Assembly (NCBI RefSeq): GCF_000708045.1
Contig: NZ_ANIE01000007.1
Span: forward strand, 248,001 to 312,000
Direction: 5' to 3'
Length of the DNA stretch: 64,000 nucleotides
Source: Marinobacter nitratireducens
GTDB taxonomy: Bacteria > Pseudomonadota > Gammaproteobacteria > Pseudomonadales > Oleiphilaceae
Shown here: in pieces, positions 22,767 to 32,623 of the stretch
How the letters are laid out: each line of letters starts with the position of its first letter
Position numbering within the stretch: position 1 is the first letter of the stretch
Translations under genes and position numbers: made by a program
Notes under the pieces: generated by a model
What the model was told of the DNA's origin: nothing
What the model saw: only the letters and a program-made list of their open reading frames with translations
Database searches by the model: none

Positions 22767-24377
22767 ATGAACGACGAAAGCCAGAAAGAGAAACTCAGGC
22801 AGCATTTCGCACGACGTGTGACAACCCAGGCCCGGGTTGTTCTGGACACCTGGCAGAAGATACGCGAGCACAACGACCTGGCCGGTGCCCATCGCGATGA
22901 ATTCCTCGCAGCCACCGACAAACTGGTTCGTTACGCCCAGCGCTTCGAAATGCACAGTCATGCGGAAGCCGGCCAGAAAATTCTGGACCTTGTCAACAAC
23001 TGGGGCTCTGGCGAGCCGTTGGATGGCCAGTTGGAGCGTCAGCTCCAGGACGCACTGGAAGCCCTGTCCCAGTGCACCTGTCGGCGGACCGACCAGAACA
23101 GCAGCGAAACCCCCAACCAGTACCGGAGAACACCGGTTTACATTGCTCTGGCCAACGAGGAAATGGCTGGCCGCCTGATCCGCCAGCTCGAGTTTTTTGG
23201 TTTCCGTGCCTCTGCCTTTTCCAGCTCGGAACAATTGATCGAGGCTTGCTCCCTTCACAAGCCCGAAACCATCCTGATGGACGTGAACTTTGGCGGGGAG
23301 AAGAACGCAGGTATCGCATCCATTGAGCAACTGCAGGAACGCCACGACACCCCCATTCCGATCATTTTTGTCAGTGACGAGGATGGCAGCATTGAAACCC
23401 GTCTGCGCGCGTCCCGCTGCGGTGGCGAGGAGTTCTTTTTCCCGGCGGTTGATCCCGGCCAGCTGATCGAGAAGATCGAAACCTATACCCATGGCAACAC
23501 GGTAGAGCCATACAAGGTTCTGGTTCTGGACGATTCCAGAGCGCAAGCCAAATACATGGAGACGGTGCTGAAAAAAGCCGGCATGACGGCTCACATCATT
23601 ACCGATCCGATGGCCATCATTACCGCGCTTGAGGAGTTTTCTCCGGAGATCATCATCCTCGACATGTACATGCCCGGCTGCACCGGCATGGAAATCGCCC
23701 GGGTCATCCGGCAACAGGATCGCTTTCACAGCGTACCGATCATCTACCTGTCTGCAGAAGACGACGTCAGCAAACAACTGCACGCCATGAGCCTCGGTGG
23801 CGACGACTTCCTGACCAAGCCTATCGATCCCAAACACTTGATATCCACAATCCATAACCGGGGGCGCCGGGCCCGCTCACTGCTGGCGTTGATGATCCGT
23901 GACAGCCTCACCGGCTTGTATAACCACACGCACACACTGCACCTGCTTGAGCAGGAAATTGTTCGTGCCCGCCAGAAAGACCAGCCGCTGTGCTTTGCGA
24001 TGATCGATATCGATTACTTCAAGAAGGTCAACGATACCTTCGGGCATCCGATTGGCGACCGGGTGCTGCGCAGCCTCTCGATGTTCCTGAAGCAGCGCTT
24101 GCGCAAGAGCGACCACATCGGGCGCTACGGTGGTGAGGAGTTCGCCATCATCCTGCCAAACACCCAGGCCAGCGATGCCCGGAACGTTCTGAATGAGATG
24201 CGGGAAAGGTTTTCCGAACTTCTGCAGCCTGCAGGAGACCGGGAATTTAACGTCACCTTTAGCTGCGGCGTGGCGGCCTGGGAGGGAGATTCCTCCCAGG
24301 CCCTGTGCGAACGGGCCGACCAGGCGCTGTATGCCTCCAAAAATGCCGGCCGAAACTGCGTGACTGCCTCAACCTGA
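22767..24377 (+). CDS. Two-receiver response regulator diguanylate cyclase
   Basis: A 536-residue cytoplasmic protein. A helical N-terminal region of about 110 residues is followed by REC1 (about 115-235), REC2 (about 248-370) and a GGDEF domain (about 380-530). REC1 keeps its Asp (LMDVNF) but lacks the conserved Lys (FFFPAVDP), so it is probably degenerate. REC2 has Asp in ILDMYMPG and Lys in LTKPIDP. The active site reads GGEEF, and an RKSD inhibitory I-site lies five residues before it, so it should make c-di-GMP under product control. It is divergent from lapD, whose product senses c-di-GMP. The helical N-terminus might be an Hpt-like module. Confidence 0.92.
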   Translation: MNDESQKEKLRQHFARRVTTQARVVLDTWQKIREHNDLAGAHRDEFLAATDKLVRYAQRFEMHSHAEAGQKILDLVNNWGSGEPLDGQLERQLQDALEALSQCTCRRTDQNSSETPNQYRRTPVYIALANEEMAGRLIRQLEFFGFRASAFSSSEQLIEACSLHKPETILMDVNFGGEKNAGIASIEQLQERHDTPIPIIFVSDEDGSIETRLRASRCGGEEFFFPAVDPGQLIEKIETYTHGNTVEPYKVLVLDDSRAQAKYMETVLKKAGMTAHIITDPMAIITALEEFSPEIIILDMYMPGCTGMEIARVIRQQDRFHSVPIIYLSAEDDVSKQLHAMSLGGDDFLTKPIDPKHLISTIHNRGRRARSLLALMIRDSLTGLYNHTHTLHLLEQEIVRARQKDQPLCFAMIDIDYFKKVNDTFGHPIGDRVLRSLSMFLKQRLRKSDHIGRYGGEEFAIILPNTQASDARNVLNEMRERFSELLQPAGDREFNVTFSCGVAAWEGDSSQALCERADQALYASKNAGRNCVTAST

Positions 24378-24405
24378 CAATCGGACCGCGCTGGCGCTGG
24401 TGGAT

Positions 24406-25395
24406 TCAGTCATCCACCAGTGTCATGAACACGGCTGTCTGGTTCAGCAACTGATACGCCACCTCCCCGAACGTCACCGGGCCTGTCAGGCCTGGCGTTT
24501 TCTTCCCTTCCAGCCCTGAATGCAGATAGTTAAGGATACAGTTGCACCCAAACACGATCCGACCGGGATTCGACGGCATAGCCTGGGCGAACGCGAGCGG
24601 ATAGTCACTGACCGGCTTGGCAACACGGTACTGAATGCCCCGAAATACCGGGGCATAGAACTGCACCTCGCCACTGCCCGAGTCGACCGATTGGATACTG
24701 ACGTTAACCATGGCACCGCAGTAATCCGCTAGCAGGGGCTGACGAGTATCTACACCACGGTCTTCGAAATACTCAGGCAACGCCTTTTGCTCGCCGTTGA
24801 CCAGGCCCTGCCGGGCTGAGAATCCAGTCTCGGCAAATTCGATATCGTCACCTTCATCCGGCTCGAACAGATTGATCGCATGCACGATGGCTGACGTTCC
24901 CGGCGGCAGGCTCCCATGGAGCACCACTGCCTGGTTCTCGTATGATTCTCCGGTCAGGCCGTTGACCACCCTCGGCGTTGTCGCCCCCAGATCGTCCAGG
25001 TGCATTCCCGCCACCCAGCCAACCACCGGCTTCAGGTACATCTCCGGGAATCCGGGGGCATTTTCGGCGTATGAACGATGAACCTCGCTACCGGCAGGAA
25101 GAATAATGATGGAATAGCCATGCTCAGGTGCGTCCTCCAGAAACGACGGCAGCGACTCCATGTCGTAGGTTTCAATGGAGACCTGCTCGGCATCAAGCAC
25201 CTGTGCAAACACCCGGTTTCGGTCACAAACGCCGGCTTCAGCTGTCATAAAGTAGGGAGTGGTGCCGGCGATCCAGTTACCTTGAGGCAAAGCGGCCAGC
25301 ACGGACTCATCACCGGCCAGAGCCAGCGGTACGCCTTTGCCGATCAGTGCCGACACTTCTGCAACGCTCAGGAGGCTGCTGTTTGTGTCACTCAT
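24406..25395 (-). CDS. FIST-C-like protein of unknown function
   Basis: A 329-residue soluble protein. Its C-terminal part, GCNCILNYLHSG...GPVTFGEVAYQLLNQT, resembles the end of FIST ligand-sensor domains (GCxxR...GxxxxGEI...NQT). It may belong to the DUF6976 group, but I am not certain of that name. No signal peptide, helix or enzymatic motif is seen. Its start overlaps the stop of the upstream gene by 4 bp, so the pair is translationally coupled. FIST domains usually sense small molecules, so a sensor role is possible. Confidence 0.7.
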   Translation of the reverse strand: MSDTNSSLLSVAEVSALIGKGVPLALAGDESVLAALPQGNWIAGTTPYFMTAEAGVCDRNRVFAQVLDAEQVSIETYDMESLPSFLEDAPEHGYSIIILPAGSEVHRSYAENAPGFPEMYLKPVVGWVAGMHLDDLGATTPRVVNGLTGESYENQAVVLHGSLPPGTSAIVHAINLFEPDEGDDIEFAETGFSARQGLVNGEQKALPEYFEDRGVDTRQPLLADYCGAMVNVSIQSVDSGSGEVQFYAPVFRGIQYRVAKPVSDYPLAFAQAMPSNPGRIVFGCNCILNYLHSGLEGKKTPGLTGPVTFGEVAYQLLNQTAVFMTLVDD

Positions 25396-26117
25396 TCTGA
25401 GGTCTCCTTCTCGCGAACAGACCTGAGACTCTGCAACTGATCAATCTCATACCCAAGCTGTTTCCGGTGTTTTACAAAGAAACGGCGAATCTCATTAATC
25501 CGTATCATCCGCGCTGATTCATCCTCAAGCCGGCCAAATTCCTGCCGGGCACGCGTGAGCAGAAGCCGCAGGCTCAAAAGTCTCGGATTGAGCGATCCCT
25601 CTGAGCTGAGAAGCCTGCGCCACGCCGGATCAGAGACAGGCGGGATATCCGGTAGTGCATCCTGCCCGATATCTGCTCCCATCGAATCCGCCAGGGCGGT
25701 CAGTTCGGTACCCAGCATGCCCTCCTGAATGGCGTGACGGATCTGCCAGGCCAGATGCACATCAATGTCGAGCAGTTGGCACACCTCCCGGTAGCGCAGC
25801 CCCGCCTTCAGGCAGTCAGTGACCTTACGTGCGAGGCCGGTGGTAAATTCTGTGTCAGGCCGCCCGATAAAGCCCACCCCCTTTTCTTCGTCGGACAACC
25901 CATCCGTGACGGTCGCGTGGATAAAAGCTTTGTATGCCCCCACATTACTGTGGCGCCAGCGGGATTTCGGCTGGTCAGGCACAACTCGCGCCAACCACCC
26001 CTGGCCGCGACCGACAAACGCGTGCAACTCCCGGGTCTGGGTATCAATCCTCAGACGATTGATCGTCCAGGGTTCCTCAATGCCAAGCAGGCGCCGGCAT
26101 ACCTCCGTATCCCTCAT
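25392..26117 (-). CDS. Hypothetical protein with HTH-like and ISL3-like segments
   Basis: A 241-residue protein not assigned to a family. The N-terminus (LLGIEEPWTINRLRIDTQTRELHAFVG) recalls the opening of ISL3-type transposases, and residues about 108-132 (YREVCQLLDIDVHLAWQIRHAIQEG) look like a helix-turn-helix. No DDE catalytic region is present, and the C-terminus is a Lys/Arg-rich helix. It may be a domesticated fragment acting as a DNA-binding protein, but that is inference. It is the first gene of a coupled pair with the FIST-like gene. Confidence 0.6.
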   Translation of the reverse strand: MRDTEVCRRLLGIEEPWTINRLRIDTQTRELHAFVGRGQGWLARVVPDQPKSRWRHSNVGAYKAFIHATVTDGLSDEEKGVGFIGRPDTEFTTGLARKVTDCLKAGLRYREVCQLLDIDVHLAWQIRHAIQEGMLGTELTALADSMGADIGQDALPDIPPVSDPAWRRLLSSEGSLNPRLLSLRLLLTRARQEFGRLEDESARMIRINEIRRFFVKHRKQLGYEIDQLQSLRSVREKETSE

Positions 26118-26494
26118 AGCGACATCTCCTACATTATTTTTGTTGAGCCGCTTGACAGTGTCTCGCTCTGCAACCCGGGACTAAACTGAACGTTGGCAGC
26201 GTATGACCACGACTTCAGAAGCAATGCCACCGACCAGCCCGGCAACTCGAAGGCATCGTAGCCGCGGGTTATGAAACCAACGTCGTATGGAAGTCCGTCA
26301 CACCCTTGACGACAATGATTGTCATCAGCGGAAAGAACCTGTTGGAATTTGAATGCCGTCTTTTTACGACCAATGGACGACAGGGAAGATTGTCAAAAAG
26401 TGTTGATCTGAGAGAAACAAGTACGCACCATTGTGAGAACGTGCTGTGATTTTCGGCGATCCTCTAAAAAAAGACACAAAAGGCAGGCAAAACC
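26118..26494. other. Intergenic region without an accepted gene
   Basis: This 377-bp stretch holds the divergent promoters of the unknown pair and of aroQ. A 13-bp perfect palindrome GACAATGATTGTC lies at 26311-26323; extended to 26329 it matches 14 of 19 bases of the classic Fur box, which is weak. An open frame of roughly 80 codons runs to about 26450 without a start codon. A-rich sequence just before aroQ (AAAAAAAGACACAAAAGG) carries its ribosome site. Confidence 0.5.
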
Positions 26495-26935
26495 ATGTCG
26501 ACAATTCTGGTGCTCCACGGCCCCAACCTCAACATGCTCGGTACACGCGAGCCTGAGGTTTATGGCCACGAGACCCTGGCCGACATCGACGACAGGCTGA
26601 AACATCAGGCGGCGGAGAGCGGGCATCACCTGCTTCACCTTCAATCCAATGCCGAATACGAACTGATTGATCGGGTTCACGAAGCCCGGGCCGAGGGCGT
26701 GGATTTCATCATCATCAATCCAGCCGCCTTCACCCACACCAGCGTCGCTCTCCGGGACGCCGTGCTCGCTTCGGATATACCGTTTATTGAAGTGCATCTT
26801 TCCAACGTGCATGCGCGGGAATCATTCCGTCATCATTCCTATTTCTCTGATATCGCCGAGGGCGTTATCTGCGGATTGGGTAGCCAGGGATACGACTTTG
26901 CCCTGCAAGCAGCCCTGAAACGAATTAACCGATAG
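26495..26935 (+). CDS. aroQ: 3-dehydroquinate dehydratase, type II
   Basis: A 146-residue shikimate pathway enzyme converting 3-dehydroquinate to 3-dehydroshikimate. Type II motifs are clear: [17 protein letters not shown] (with the catalytic Tyr), [15 protein letters not shown] and [14 protein letters not shown]. It precedes accB and accC, the common proteobacterial arrangement, 27 bp before accB. Confidence 0.96.
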   Translation: MSTILVLHGPNLNMLGTREPEVYGHETLADIDDRLKHQAAESGHHLLHLQSNAEYELIDRVHEARAEGVDFIIINPAAFTHTSVALRDAVLASDIPFIEVHLSNVHARESFRHHSYFSDIAEGVICGLGSQGYDFALQAALKRINR

Positions 26936-26962
26936 ACCTGACAAAACGGGACTGGATTCACT

Positions 26963-27430
26963 ATGGATATTCGCAAGATCAAGAAACTTATCGAGCTGCT
27001 CGAGGAATCTGACGTCGAAGAGCTTGAGATTCAGGAGGGAGAGGATTCTGTTCGCATCTCCCGTCGTCGTGAGCAGGCTGCCGGCACGCAGTACATCAGC
27101 CACGTTCCGGCCCCTGCTCCGCAGCCGGCCGCTCCCGCGCCTGCGCCCGCCGCAACGGCTGCAGCTCCGGAAGAGTCCGCACCGGCCGCAGTCAACGGTC
27201 ACGCTGTGAAATCACCGATGGTTGGCACCTTCTACCGTGCTCCGTCACCCACCGCCTCTGTTTTCGTTGAGGTCGGACAAACCGTGAAAGAAGGCGACGT
27301 GATCTGCATTGTGGAAGCAATGAAGATGATGAACCAGATCGAAGCCGACAAGAGCGGCACCGTTACTGAAATTCTGGTCGAGAACGGCCAGCCGGTGGAG
27401 TTTGATCAGCCCCTGATCGTCATTTCCTGA
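26963..27430 (+). CDS. accB: Biotin carboxyl carrier protein of acetyl-CoA carboxylase
   Basis: A 155-residue carrier. The N-terminal helical part is followed by a Pro/Ala linker (about residues 45-80) and the biotinyl domain with the biotin-attachment motif VEAMKMMNQ. Together with AccC it carboxylates biotin in the first step of fatty-acid synthesis. It forms an operon with aroQ and accC. Confidence 0.97.
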   Translation: MDIRKIKKLIELLEESDVEELEIQEGEDSVRISRRREQAAGTQYISHVPAPAPQPAAPAPAPAATAAAPEESAPAAVNGHAVKSPMVGTFYRAPSPTASVFVEVGQTVKEGDVICIVEAMKMMNQIEADKSGTVTEILVENGQPVEFDQPLIVIS

Positions 27431-27448
27431 ACTCGGTGATAGCTACCC

Positions 27449-28795
27449 ATGGCCATGCTAGAAAAAGTACTGATCGCAAACCGGGGTGAAATTGCCCTCC
27501 GGATCCTGCGTGCCTGCAAGGAGCTGGGCATCAAGACCGTTGCCGTGCACTCCCAGGTCGACCGCGACCTGATGCACGTCCGCCTGGCAGACGAATCTGT
27601 CTGCATCGGCCCGAACAGCCCGCTGGAAAGTTATCTCAACATCCCGACCATCATCAGCGCCGCCGAGGTCACCGATTCCGTGGGCATCCACCCGGGTTAC
27701 GGTTTCCTCGCTGAGAACGCGGACTTTGCCGAACAGGTGGAGAAAAGCGGCTTCCGTTTTATCGGGCCGTCTGCCGACACCATTCGACTGATGGGTAACA
27801 AGGTTTCCGCGATTGAAGCCATGGTCAAAGCCGGCGTCCCAACCGTTCCCGGCTCCGACGGCCCGCTGACCGACGACGATGAGCGCACGCTGAAGATCGC
27901 CCGCCGGATCGGCTACCCGGTCATGATCAAGGCCGCTTCCGGTGGCGGTGGTCGCGGCATGCAGGTGGTTCACTCGGAAGCCGCCCTGCTCAAGGGTGTC
28001 CAGATCACCCAGAGCGAAGCCCGCAATGCCTTCGGCGACCCGACAGTCTACCTGGAAAAGTTCCTGGAAACCCCGCGTCACGTCGAGGTACAGGTTCTGG
28101 CCGATATGCACGGCAACTGCATCCACCTGGGCGATCGCGACTGCTCCATGCAGCGTCGCAATCAGAAGGTAATCGAGGAAGCCCCGGCTCCGAACATCAA
28201 CCAGGAGTCCCGAGCGCGCACGCTTCAGGCCTGCGTGGACGCCTGCAAGGAAATTGGCTATGTCGGTGCGGGCACCTTCGAATTCCTGTACCAGGACGGT
28301 GAGTTTTACTTCATCGAGATGAACACTCGGGTTCAGGTCGAGCATCCGGTCTCCGAGATGGTTACCGGTGTTGATATCGTCAAGGAGCAGCTGCGTATCG
28401 CCAGCGGTCTGCCACTGCAATACACCCAGGACGACATCAAGATCTCCGGTCACGCCATTGAATGCCGGATCAACGCCGAAGACCCGAAGACTTTCGTGCC
28501 CAGCCCCGGCAAGGTGAAGCATTTTCACGCTCCAGGCGGCAACGGCATCCGGGTGGATTCACACCTCTACAGTGGCTACACCGTACCGCCATATTACGAC
28601 TCGCTGGTCGCAAAACTGATCAGCTGGGGAGACGATCGTGACGTTGCACGCCGGCGCATGAAGAACGCGCTGGACGAGTTGGTGGTCGAGGGCATCAAGA
28701 CCAATCAACCCCTGCATAGAAATCTGGTGCGCGATGGTGGCTTTAAACAGGTAGACTTCACCATTCATCACCTTGAAAAACTGATGCGGGACTGA
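27449..28795 (+). CDS. accC: Biotin carboxylase subunit of acetyl-CoA carboxylase
   Basis: A 448-residue ATP-grasp enzyme that carboxylates biotin on Acc[18 protein letters not shown] at the N-terminus, the glycine-rich loop [30 protein letters not shown] and ECRINAEDP are standard. The start is ATG 27449 or, six bases on, ATG 27455; neither has a strong ribosome site. It lies 18 bp after accB and 28 bp before prmA. Confidence 0.97.
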   Translation: MAMLEKVLIANRGEIALRILRACKELGIKTVAVHSQVDRDLMHVRLADESVCIGPNSPLESYLNIPTIISAAEVTDSVGIHPGYGFLAENADFAEQVEKSGFRFIGPSADTIRLMGNKVSAIEAMVKAGVPTVPGSDGPLTDDDERTLKIARRIGYPVMIKAASGGGGRGMQVVHSEAALLKGVQITQSEARNAFGDPTVYLEKFLETPRHVEVQVLADMHGNCIHLGDRDCSMQRRNQKVIEEAPAPNINQESRARTLQACVDACKEIGYVGAGTFEFLYQDGEFYFIEMNTRVQVEHPVSEMVTGVDIVKEQLRIASGLPLQYTQDDIKISGHAIECRINAEDPKTFVPSPGKVKHFHAPGGNGIRVDSHLYSGYTVPPYYDSLVAKLISWGDDRDVARRRMKNALDELVVEGIKTNQPLHRNLVRDGGFKQVDFTIHHLEKLMRD

Positions 28796-28823
28796 CGTCC
28801 TGCATCAAATTGCAGGAAACACT

Positions 28824-29720
28824 ATGCCCTGGATACAACTCCAGATCCCAGCTGATCCCGATAATGCGGATCAGCTGGAAGATCTGCTCATGGAACTCGG
28901 TTCTGATGCCGTTTCCATGGAAGACGCCGCCGATCAGCCCCTGTTCGAACCCGACCCCGGCACCACCCCACTGTGGAACCAGACCACCGTGACGGGCCTT
29001 TTCCAGTCCGACCGCGACATCGACCAGATCTGCGCCGAACTCCGGGATGCCTGGCATCAGCGCACCCAGCAAACGCTGCCGGAAATCGACGTTACCCTGG
29101 TTGAGGACAAGGACTGGGAACGCGCCTGGATGGATGATTTCCACCCCCTCAAGTTCGGTGAACGGCTGTGGATAGTTCCGAGCTGGCACGATGCGCCGGA
29201 TCCGGACGCCGCCAACCTGATGCTCGACCCGGGCCTGGCCTTCGGCACCGGCACCCACCCGACCACCGCCCTGTGCCTGGAATGGCTCGATGGCAAGGAC
29301 GTCACGGACAAGCAGGTGACCGACTACGGTTGCGGCTCCGGCATCCTTGGACTGGCCGCGTTGCTGCTTGATGCAAAGCATGTAATCGGTGTCGACACGG
29401 ATCCACAGGCACTCGAAGCCAGCCGCGACAATGCCCGCCGTAACGGTGTCGAAGACAGCAAGCTGGACCTTTACCTGCCCGAGAACGAGCCGGACACCCA
29501 GTGCGACATCATGCTCGCCAACATCCTGGCCCAACCACTTATCGGCCTCGCACCCCATCTGGCCAAGTTGACGAAGCCGGGCGGTGACCTGGTACTTTCC
29601 GGCATCCTCTCCAACCAGGCCCGGGATGTGATGGAAGCCTACGAGCCCTGGTTTATCATGGACGAGCCGGAGCAGCGCGAGGAGTGGATACGCCTCACAG
29701 GACGGCGCAACGACAGATGA
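28824..29720 (+). CDS. prmA: Ribosomal protein L11 methyltransferase
   Basis: A 298-residue SAM-dependent enzyme that trimethylates ribosomal protein L11. The AdoMet motif reads DYGCGSGILGLAAL, preceded by DPGLAFGTGTHPTTALCLEWL and followed by ANILAQPLI. The N-terminal L11-recognition domain is intact. It follows accC closely and precedes the DUF3426 gene, as in pseudomonads. Confidence 0.96.
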   Translation: MPWIQLQIPADPDNADQLEDLLMELGSDAVSMEDAADQPLFEPDPGTTPLWNQTTVTGLFQSDRDIDQICAELRDAWHQRTQQTLPEIDVTLVEDKDWERAWMDDFHPLKFGERLWIVPSWHDAPDPDAANLMLDPGLAFGTGTHPTTALCLEWLDGKDVTDKQVTDYGCGSGILGLAALLLDAKHVIGVDTDPQALEASRDNARRNGVEDSKLDLYLPENEPDTQCDIMLANILAQPLIGLAPHLAKLTKPGGDLVLSGILSNQARDVMEAYEPWFIMDEPEQREEWIRLTGRRNDR

Positions 29721-29782
29721 CGAACGTTCGTGTAACGTCTAAACTCCGACAGTCGTAGTCCAACCGCTTTCAGGAACGAAGC

Positions 29783-31000
29783 ATGCCCCCAAGCAGCCTG
29801 CAGACACAGTGCCCGAATTGCCAAACCCGTTTCCGGGTATCCGATGAACAACTTGGTATCGCCAAGGGCAAGGTACGTTGCGGCAACTGCATGGCTGTGT
29901 TCAATGCCATTGAGCACCAGGTCAAACCCGGAGCGCCGGCGGACAACTCACCGGAACCGGCTGAAAAGGCAGACGCTCCGGCGGATGCCGGCCCGTCAAA
30001 CTTCACCGAGGAGGACTTTGTCTTTCAGGACAACCCGGAGGAAGATGCCACCGAGGGTCAGTACGCTGGCACTAAATTGGGGTTCTCCGATGATGAGCTG
30101 AGCGACAGTTTCCGGGATATTGACGAGAGCACCGGCCCGTCGGCCTTCCATGATGATCATGACGACGGCGAGTTCGAGCATGTCGACGAAAGCTGGGCCG
30201 AGGACATCCTTGCGGAGCCAGACCACGCGCCGCAGGGCAAACCCGCTCCGGAACCCAAGGCCCCGGAGCCGGCGCGGGAGTCCCTGAACCCAGAGCCAAT
30301 TCAGCCTGAAGCCGCAGAACCTCAGAGGACAACCGAGCAGCCGCACTTCAAAGAAAAGCCCTCGGAAGACAGCTTCTTTATCGAGATTGAAGAAAACGAC
30401 GAACCGGTCGCCGATGTCGATCCGCAGTCGGCACAACCCGAAGCCCCCATGAGTGCCGCGCCCCCCTTCAAAGATTTACGCCGGGAACCGGTGTCCGTCG
30501 GCGACGGTGGCAGCGGAAAGCTGCGCACCTTCTTTTGGTCACTGATTGTCCTCGCATTGATCGGCGTTCTTGTTGCCCAGGTCACCTGGTATCAGTTCGA
30601 CCGCCTGTCAGCCATTCCAGAGCTACGACCGTTCTACGAGAAAGGCTGTGAGTTCGCAGGGTGTGAACTGAAACCTCTGGTCAACGTTGGCGAGATCCAG
30701 AGCAGGAAACTGGTGGTTCGCTCCGACCCGGACAACCGTAACCAGTTGATCGTCGACGCCGTCATCATCAACCGTGCGGAGTTTGAGCAGCCGTTCCCCG
30801 CCATCGCACTGACGTTCTCGAACCTGAACGGCGATATCGTGGCCCAGAGTGTTTTCACGCCAGACGAGTACCTTGCCGGGGAAGGCCGCGATCTAGAGGC
30901 CATGCCCAGGGAGACGCCGGTGCGAATTGCCATCCAGATCCGCGATCCGGGTCGCGATGCGGTGAATTACAACATCAAGTTCCGCCCCAACAACCGCTAA
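29783..31000 (+). CDS. Zinc-ribbon DUF3426 membrane protein
   Basis: A 405-residue protein. The N-terminus is an MJ0042-type zinc ribbon (QCPNCQTRFRVS...VRCGNC). A long acidic, Pro-rich region follows (about 45-235), then a membrane helix near 250-270 and a C-terminal periplasmic DUF3426 domain. Function is unknown; the gene regularly sits between prmA and dusB in pseudomonads and relatives. The cytoplasmic zinc ribbon joined to an external domain suggests a signalling or assembly role, by inference. Confidence 0.88.
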   Translation: MPPSSLQTQCPNCQTRFRVSDEQLGIAKGKVRCGNCMAVFNAIEHQVKPGAPADNSPEPAEKADAPADAGPSNFTEEDFVFQDNPEEDATEGQYAGTKLGFSDDELSDSFRDIDESTGPSAFHDDHDDGEFEHVDESWAEDILAEPDHAPQGKPAPEPKAPEPARESLNPEPIQPEAAEPQRTTEQPHFKEKPSEDSFFIEIEENDEPVADVDPQSAQPEAPMSAAPPFKDLRREPVSVGDGGSGKLRTFFWSLIVLALIGVLVAQVTWYQFDRLSAIPELRPFYEKGCEFAGCELKPLVNVGEIQSRKLVVRSDPDNRNQLIVDAVIINRAEFEQPFPAIALTFSNLNGDIVAQSVFTPDEYLAGEGRDLEAMPRETPVRIAIQIRDPGRDAVNYNIKFRPNNR

Positions 31001-31226
31001 CGACGTAAGCAGGTGTTCACTGAACGCCAGGGCTCAGCGCCCATCGAAGCGAGCAAAAGTCAACCAGAAAGGGCGAAAAATAATCAGTTTTTTCGCTCCG
31101 AAGCCCCTTCAATCATGTCGCCCCCAGCGGTATCATTAGCGCCCTTCGGAACACAGATCGATCACTAATTGACCAGCTGCGTCGTTCATACGCTTGCTCA
31201 ACTCGTTGTAAAAACGGATTCAGATC

Positions 31227-32225
31227 ATGCTGCCGACGGCAAAAATCGGGCCGTACACTTTGCCCAATCCGCTGATCGTTGCGCCCATGGCCGGCGTAAC
31301 CGATCGCCCGTTCCGGCTCCTGTGCCGGAAACTGGGCGCAGGCCTGGCAGTTTCGGAAATGGTGATCGCGGACAGCAAACTCTGGCATACACGGAAGTCC
31401 CGCACGCGCCTCAACCATGAGGGTGAGCCGGAGCCCAGATCCGTGCAGATCGCCGGAGGCGATCCGCAGATGCTGGCCAACGCCGCCAGGATGAACGCTG
31501 AGTTTGGAGCCCAGATTATCGACATCAATATGGGATGCCCCGCCAAAAAGGTGTGCAACAAGGCGGCGGGGTCAGCCCTGATGAAAGACGAGCATCTGGT
31601 GAGAGAGATTCTGGAAGCGGTTGTCGATGCCGTGGACATCCCGGTCACCCTAAAAATGCGCACCGGCTGGGATACAGACAACCGCAATGCTCCAGTTATT
31701 GCCCGAATGGCTGAAGACGCCGGTATTAAGGCTCTTGCGGTTCATGGCCGTACCCGCGCAGACAAGTACAACGGCGACGCGGAATACGACACCATTGCCG
31801 AAGTCAAATCCAGTGTCGGGATCCCGGTATTTGCAAATGGGGACATTACTTCTCCGGAAAAGGCACGTCATGTGCTGGCACACACCGATGCCGATGGCTT
31901 GCTGATCGGCCGAGGAGCTCAGGGCCGCCCCTGGATATTCCGGGAAATCCTTCATTACCTGGAAACCGGGGAGCACATGCCAGCGCCCTCTCTGGATGAG
32001 GTAGAAGCCATCCTGACCGGGCACCTGACAGAACTGCATCATTTCTACGGCGAGACAATGGGCGTACGCATCGCCAGGAAGCACGTGGGCTGGTACCTGC
32101 AGTCCCATGACCCGAGCAAGCAATTCCGAAAAAGCTTTAACGCCATCGACGATGCGTTGGAGCAGAGAGACGTTATTCAACAGTATTTTGAAGGTTTACG
32201 AAATCAAGAGGTATTCGCAGCATGA
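31227..32225 (+). CDS. dusB: tRNA-dihydrouridine synthase B
   Basis: A 332-residue flavoenzyme that reduces uridine in the tRNA D-loop. FMN-barrel motifs are [12 protein letters not shown], the catalytic-Cys segment [26 protein letters not shown] and [11 protein letters not shown]. It overlaps fis by 4 bp. In E. coli dusB and fis are one operon under growth-phase control, and the same order here suggests the same. The 226 bp upstream are the likely promoter region. Confidence 0.96.
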   Translation: MLPTAKIGPYTLPNPLIVAPMAGVTDRPFRLLCRKLGAGLAVSEMVIADSKLWHTRKSRTRLNHEGEPEPRSVQIAGGDPQMLANAARMNAEFGAQIIDINMGCPAKKVCNKAAGSALMKDEHLVREILEAVVDAVDIPVTLKMRTGWDTDNRNAPVIARMAEDAGIKALAVHGRTRADKYNGDAEYDTIAEVKSSVGIPVFANGDITSPEKARHVLAHTDADGLLIGRGAQGRPWIFREILHYLETGEHMPAPSLDEVEAILTGHLTELHHFYGETMGVRIARKHVGWYLQSHDPSKQFRKSFNAIDDALEQRDVIQQYFEGLRNQEVFAA

Positions 32226-32539
32226 CCGCTGAGACTTTGGCAAACGACAACCTGAGCACTCCTGCCAGTGACGACATTCACCAGCTCCAAACGGTGAACA
32301 ACAGTGGCAACGCCGTCACACTCCGTGACAGCGTCGAGCTTGCTCTGAAGAACTATTTCGCCCAACTGGATGGCGCACCGGTAACCGAAGTTTACCAGCT
32401 GGTACTCTCTGAAGTGGAAGCGCCTCTTCTGGAGCAGGTGATGAAGTACACCCGCAACAACCAGACCAAGGCATCCACCATGCTCGGTCTGAACCGCGGG
32501 ACCCTGCGCAAGAAGCTGAAGCAGTACGGTCTGCTATAA
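32222..32539 (+). CDS. fis: DNA-binding protein Fis
   Basis: A nucleoid protein of 105 residues that bends DNA and regulates stable RNA, recombination and growth-phase genes. The C-terminal helix-turn-helix [20 protein letters not shown] is near-identical to E. coli Fis; the N-terminal 30 residues differ. Its ATG overlaps the dusB stop. A hairpin follows before purH. Confidence 0.97.
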   Translation: MTAETLANDNLSTPASDDIHQLQTVNNSGNAVTLRDSVELALKNYFAQLDGAPVTEVYQLVLSEVEAPLLEQVMKYTRNNQTKASTMLGLNRGTLRKKLKQYGLL

Positions 32540-32559
32540 TCCAGACACCCTGATTTGAT

Positions 32560-32592
32560 AAGGGCCTCCCGGACACCATTCGCGAGGCCCTT
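32560..32592 (+). terminator. Hairpin between fis and purH
   Basis: AAGGGCCTC (32560-32568) pairs perfectly with GAGGCCCTT (32584-32592) around a 15-base loop. Only ATTCGTTC follows, so it is probably a weak terminator or transcript end for fis. Confidence 0.55.
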
Positions 32593-32623
32593 ATTCGTTC
32601 ATCTCCAGCGAAGAAAGTGACTC

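Noticed and set aside
22722..23855. A 377-codon open frame on the minus strand
   Set aside because: It is antisense to the two-receiver diguanylate cyclase, which has readable domain motifs.
26311..26329. Fur-box-like sequence around the palindrome GACAATGATTGTC
   Set aside because: Only 14 of 19 bases match the classic box and no iron gene is adjacent.
26200..26452. An open frame of about 80 codons (contains EGIVAAGYETNVVW) between the unknown pair and aroQ
   Set aside because: No ATG, GTG or TTG with a ribosome site begins it and no family is recognised; it might be a remnant, but I cannot support it.
31073..31096. GCGAAAAA/TTTTTCGC hairpin after the DUF3426 gene
   Set aside because: The stem is A:T-rich and not followed by a T-run on the plus strand, so I did not call it a terminator.
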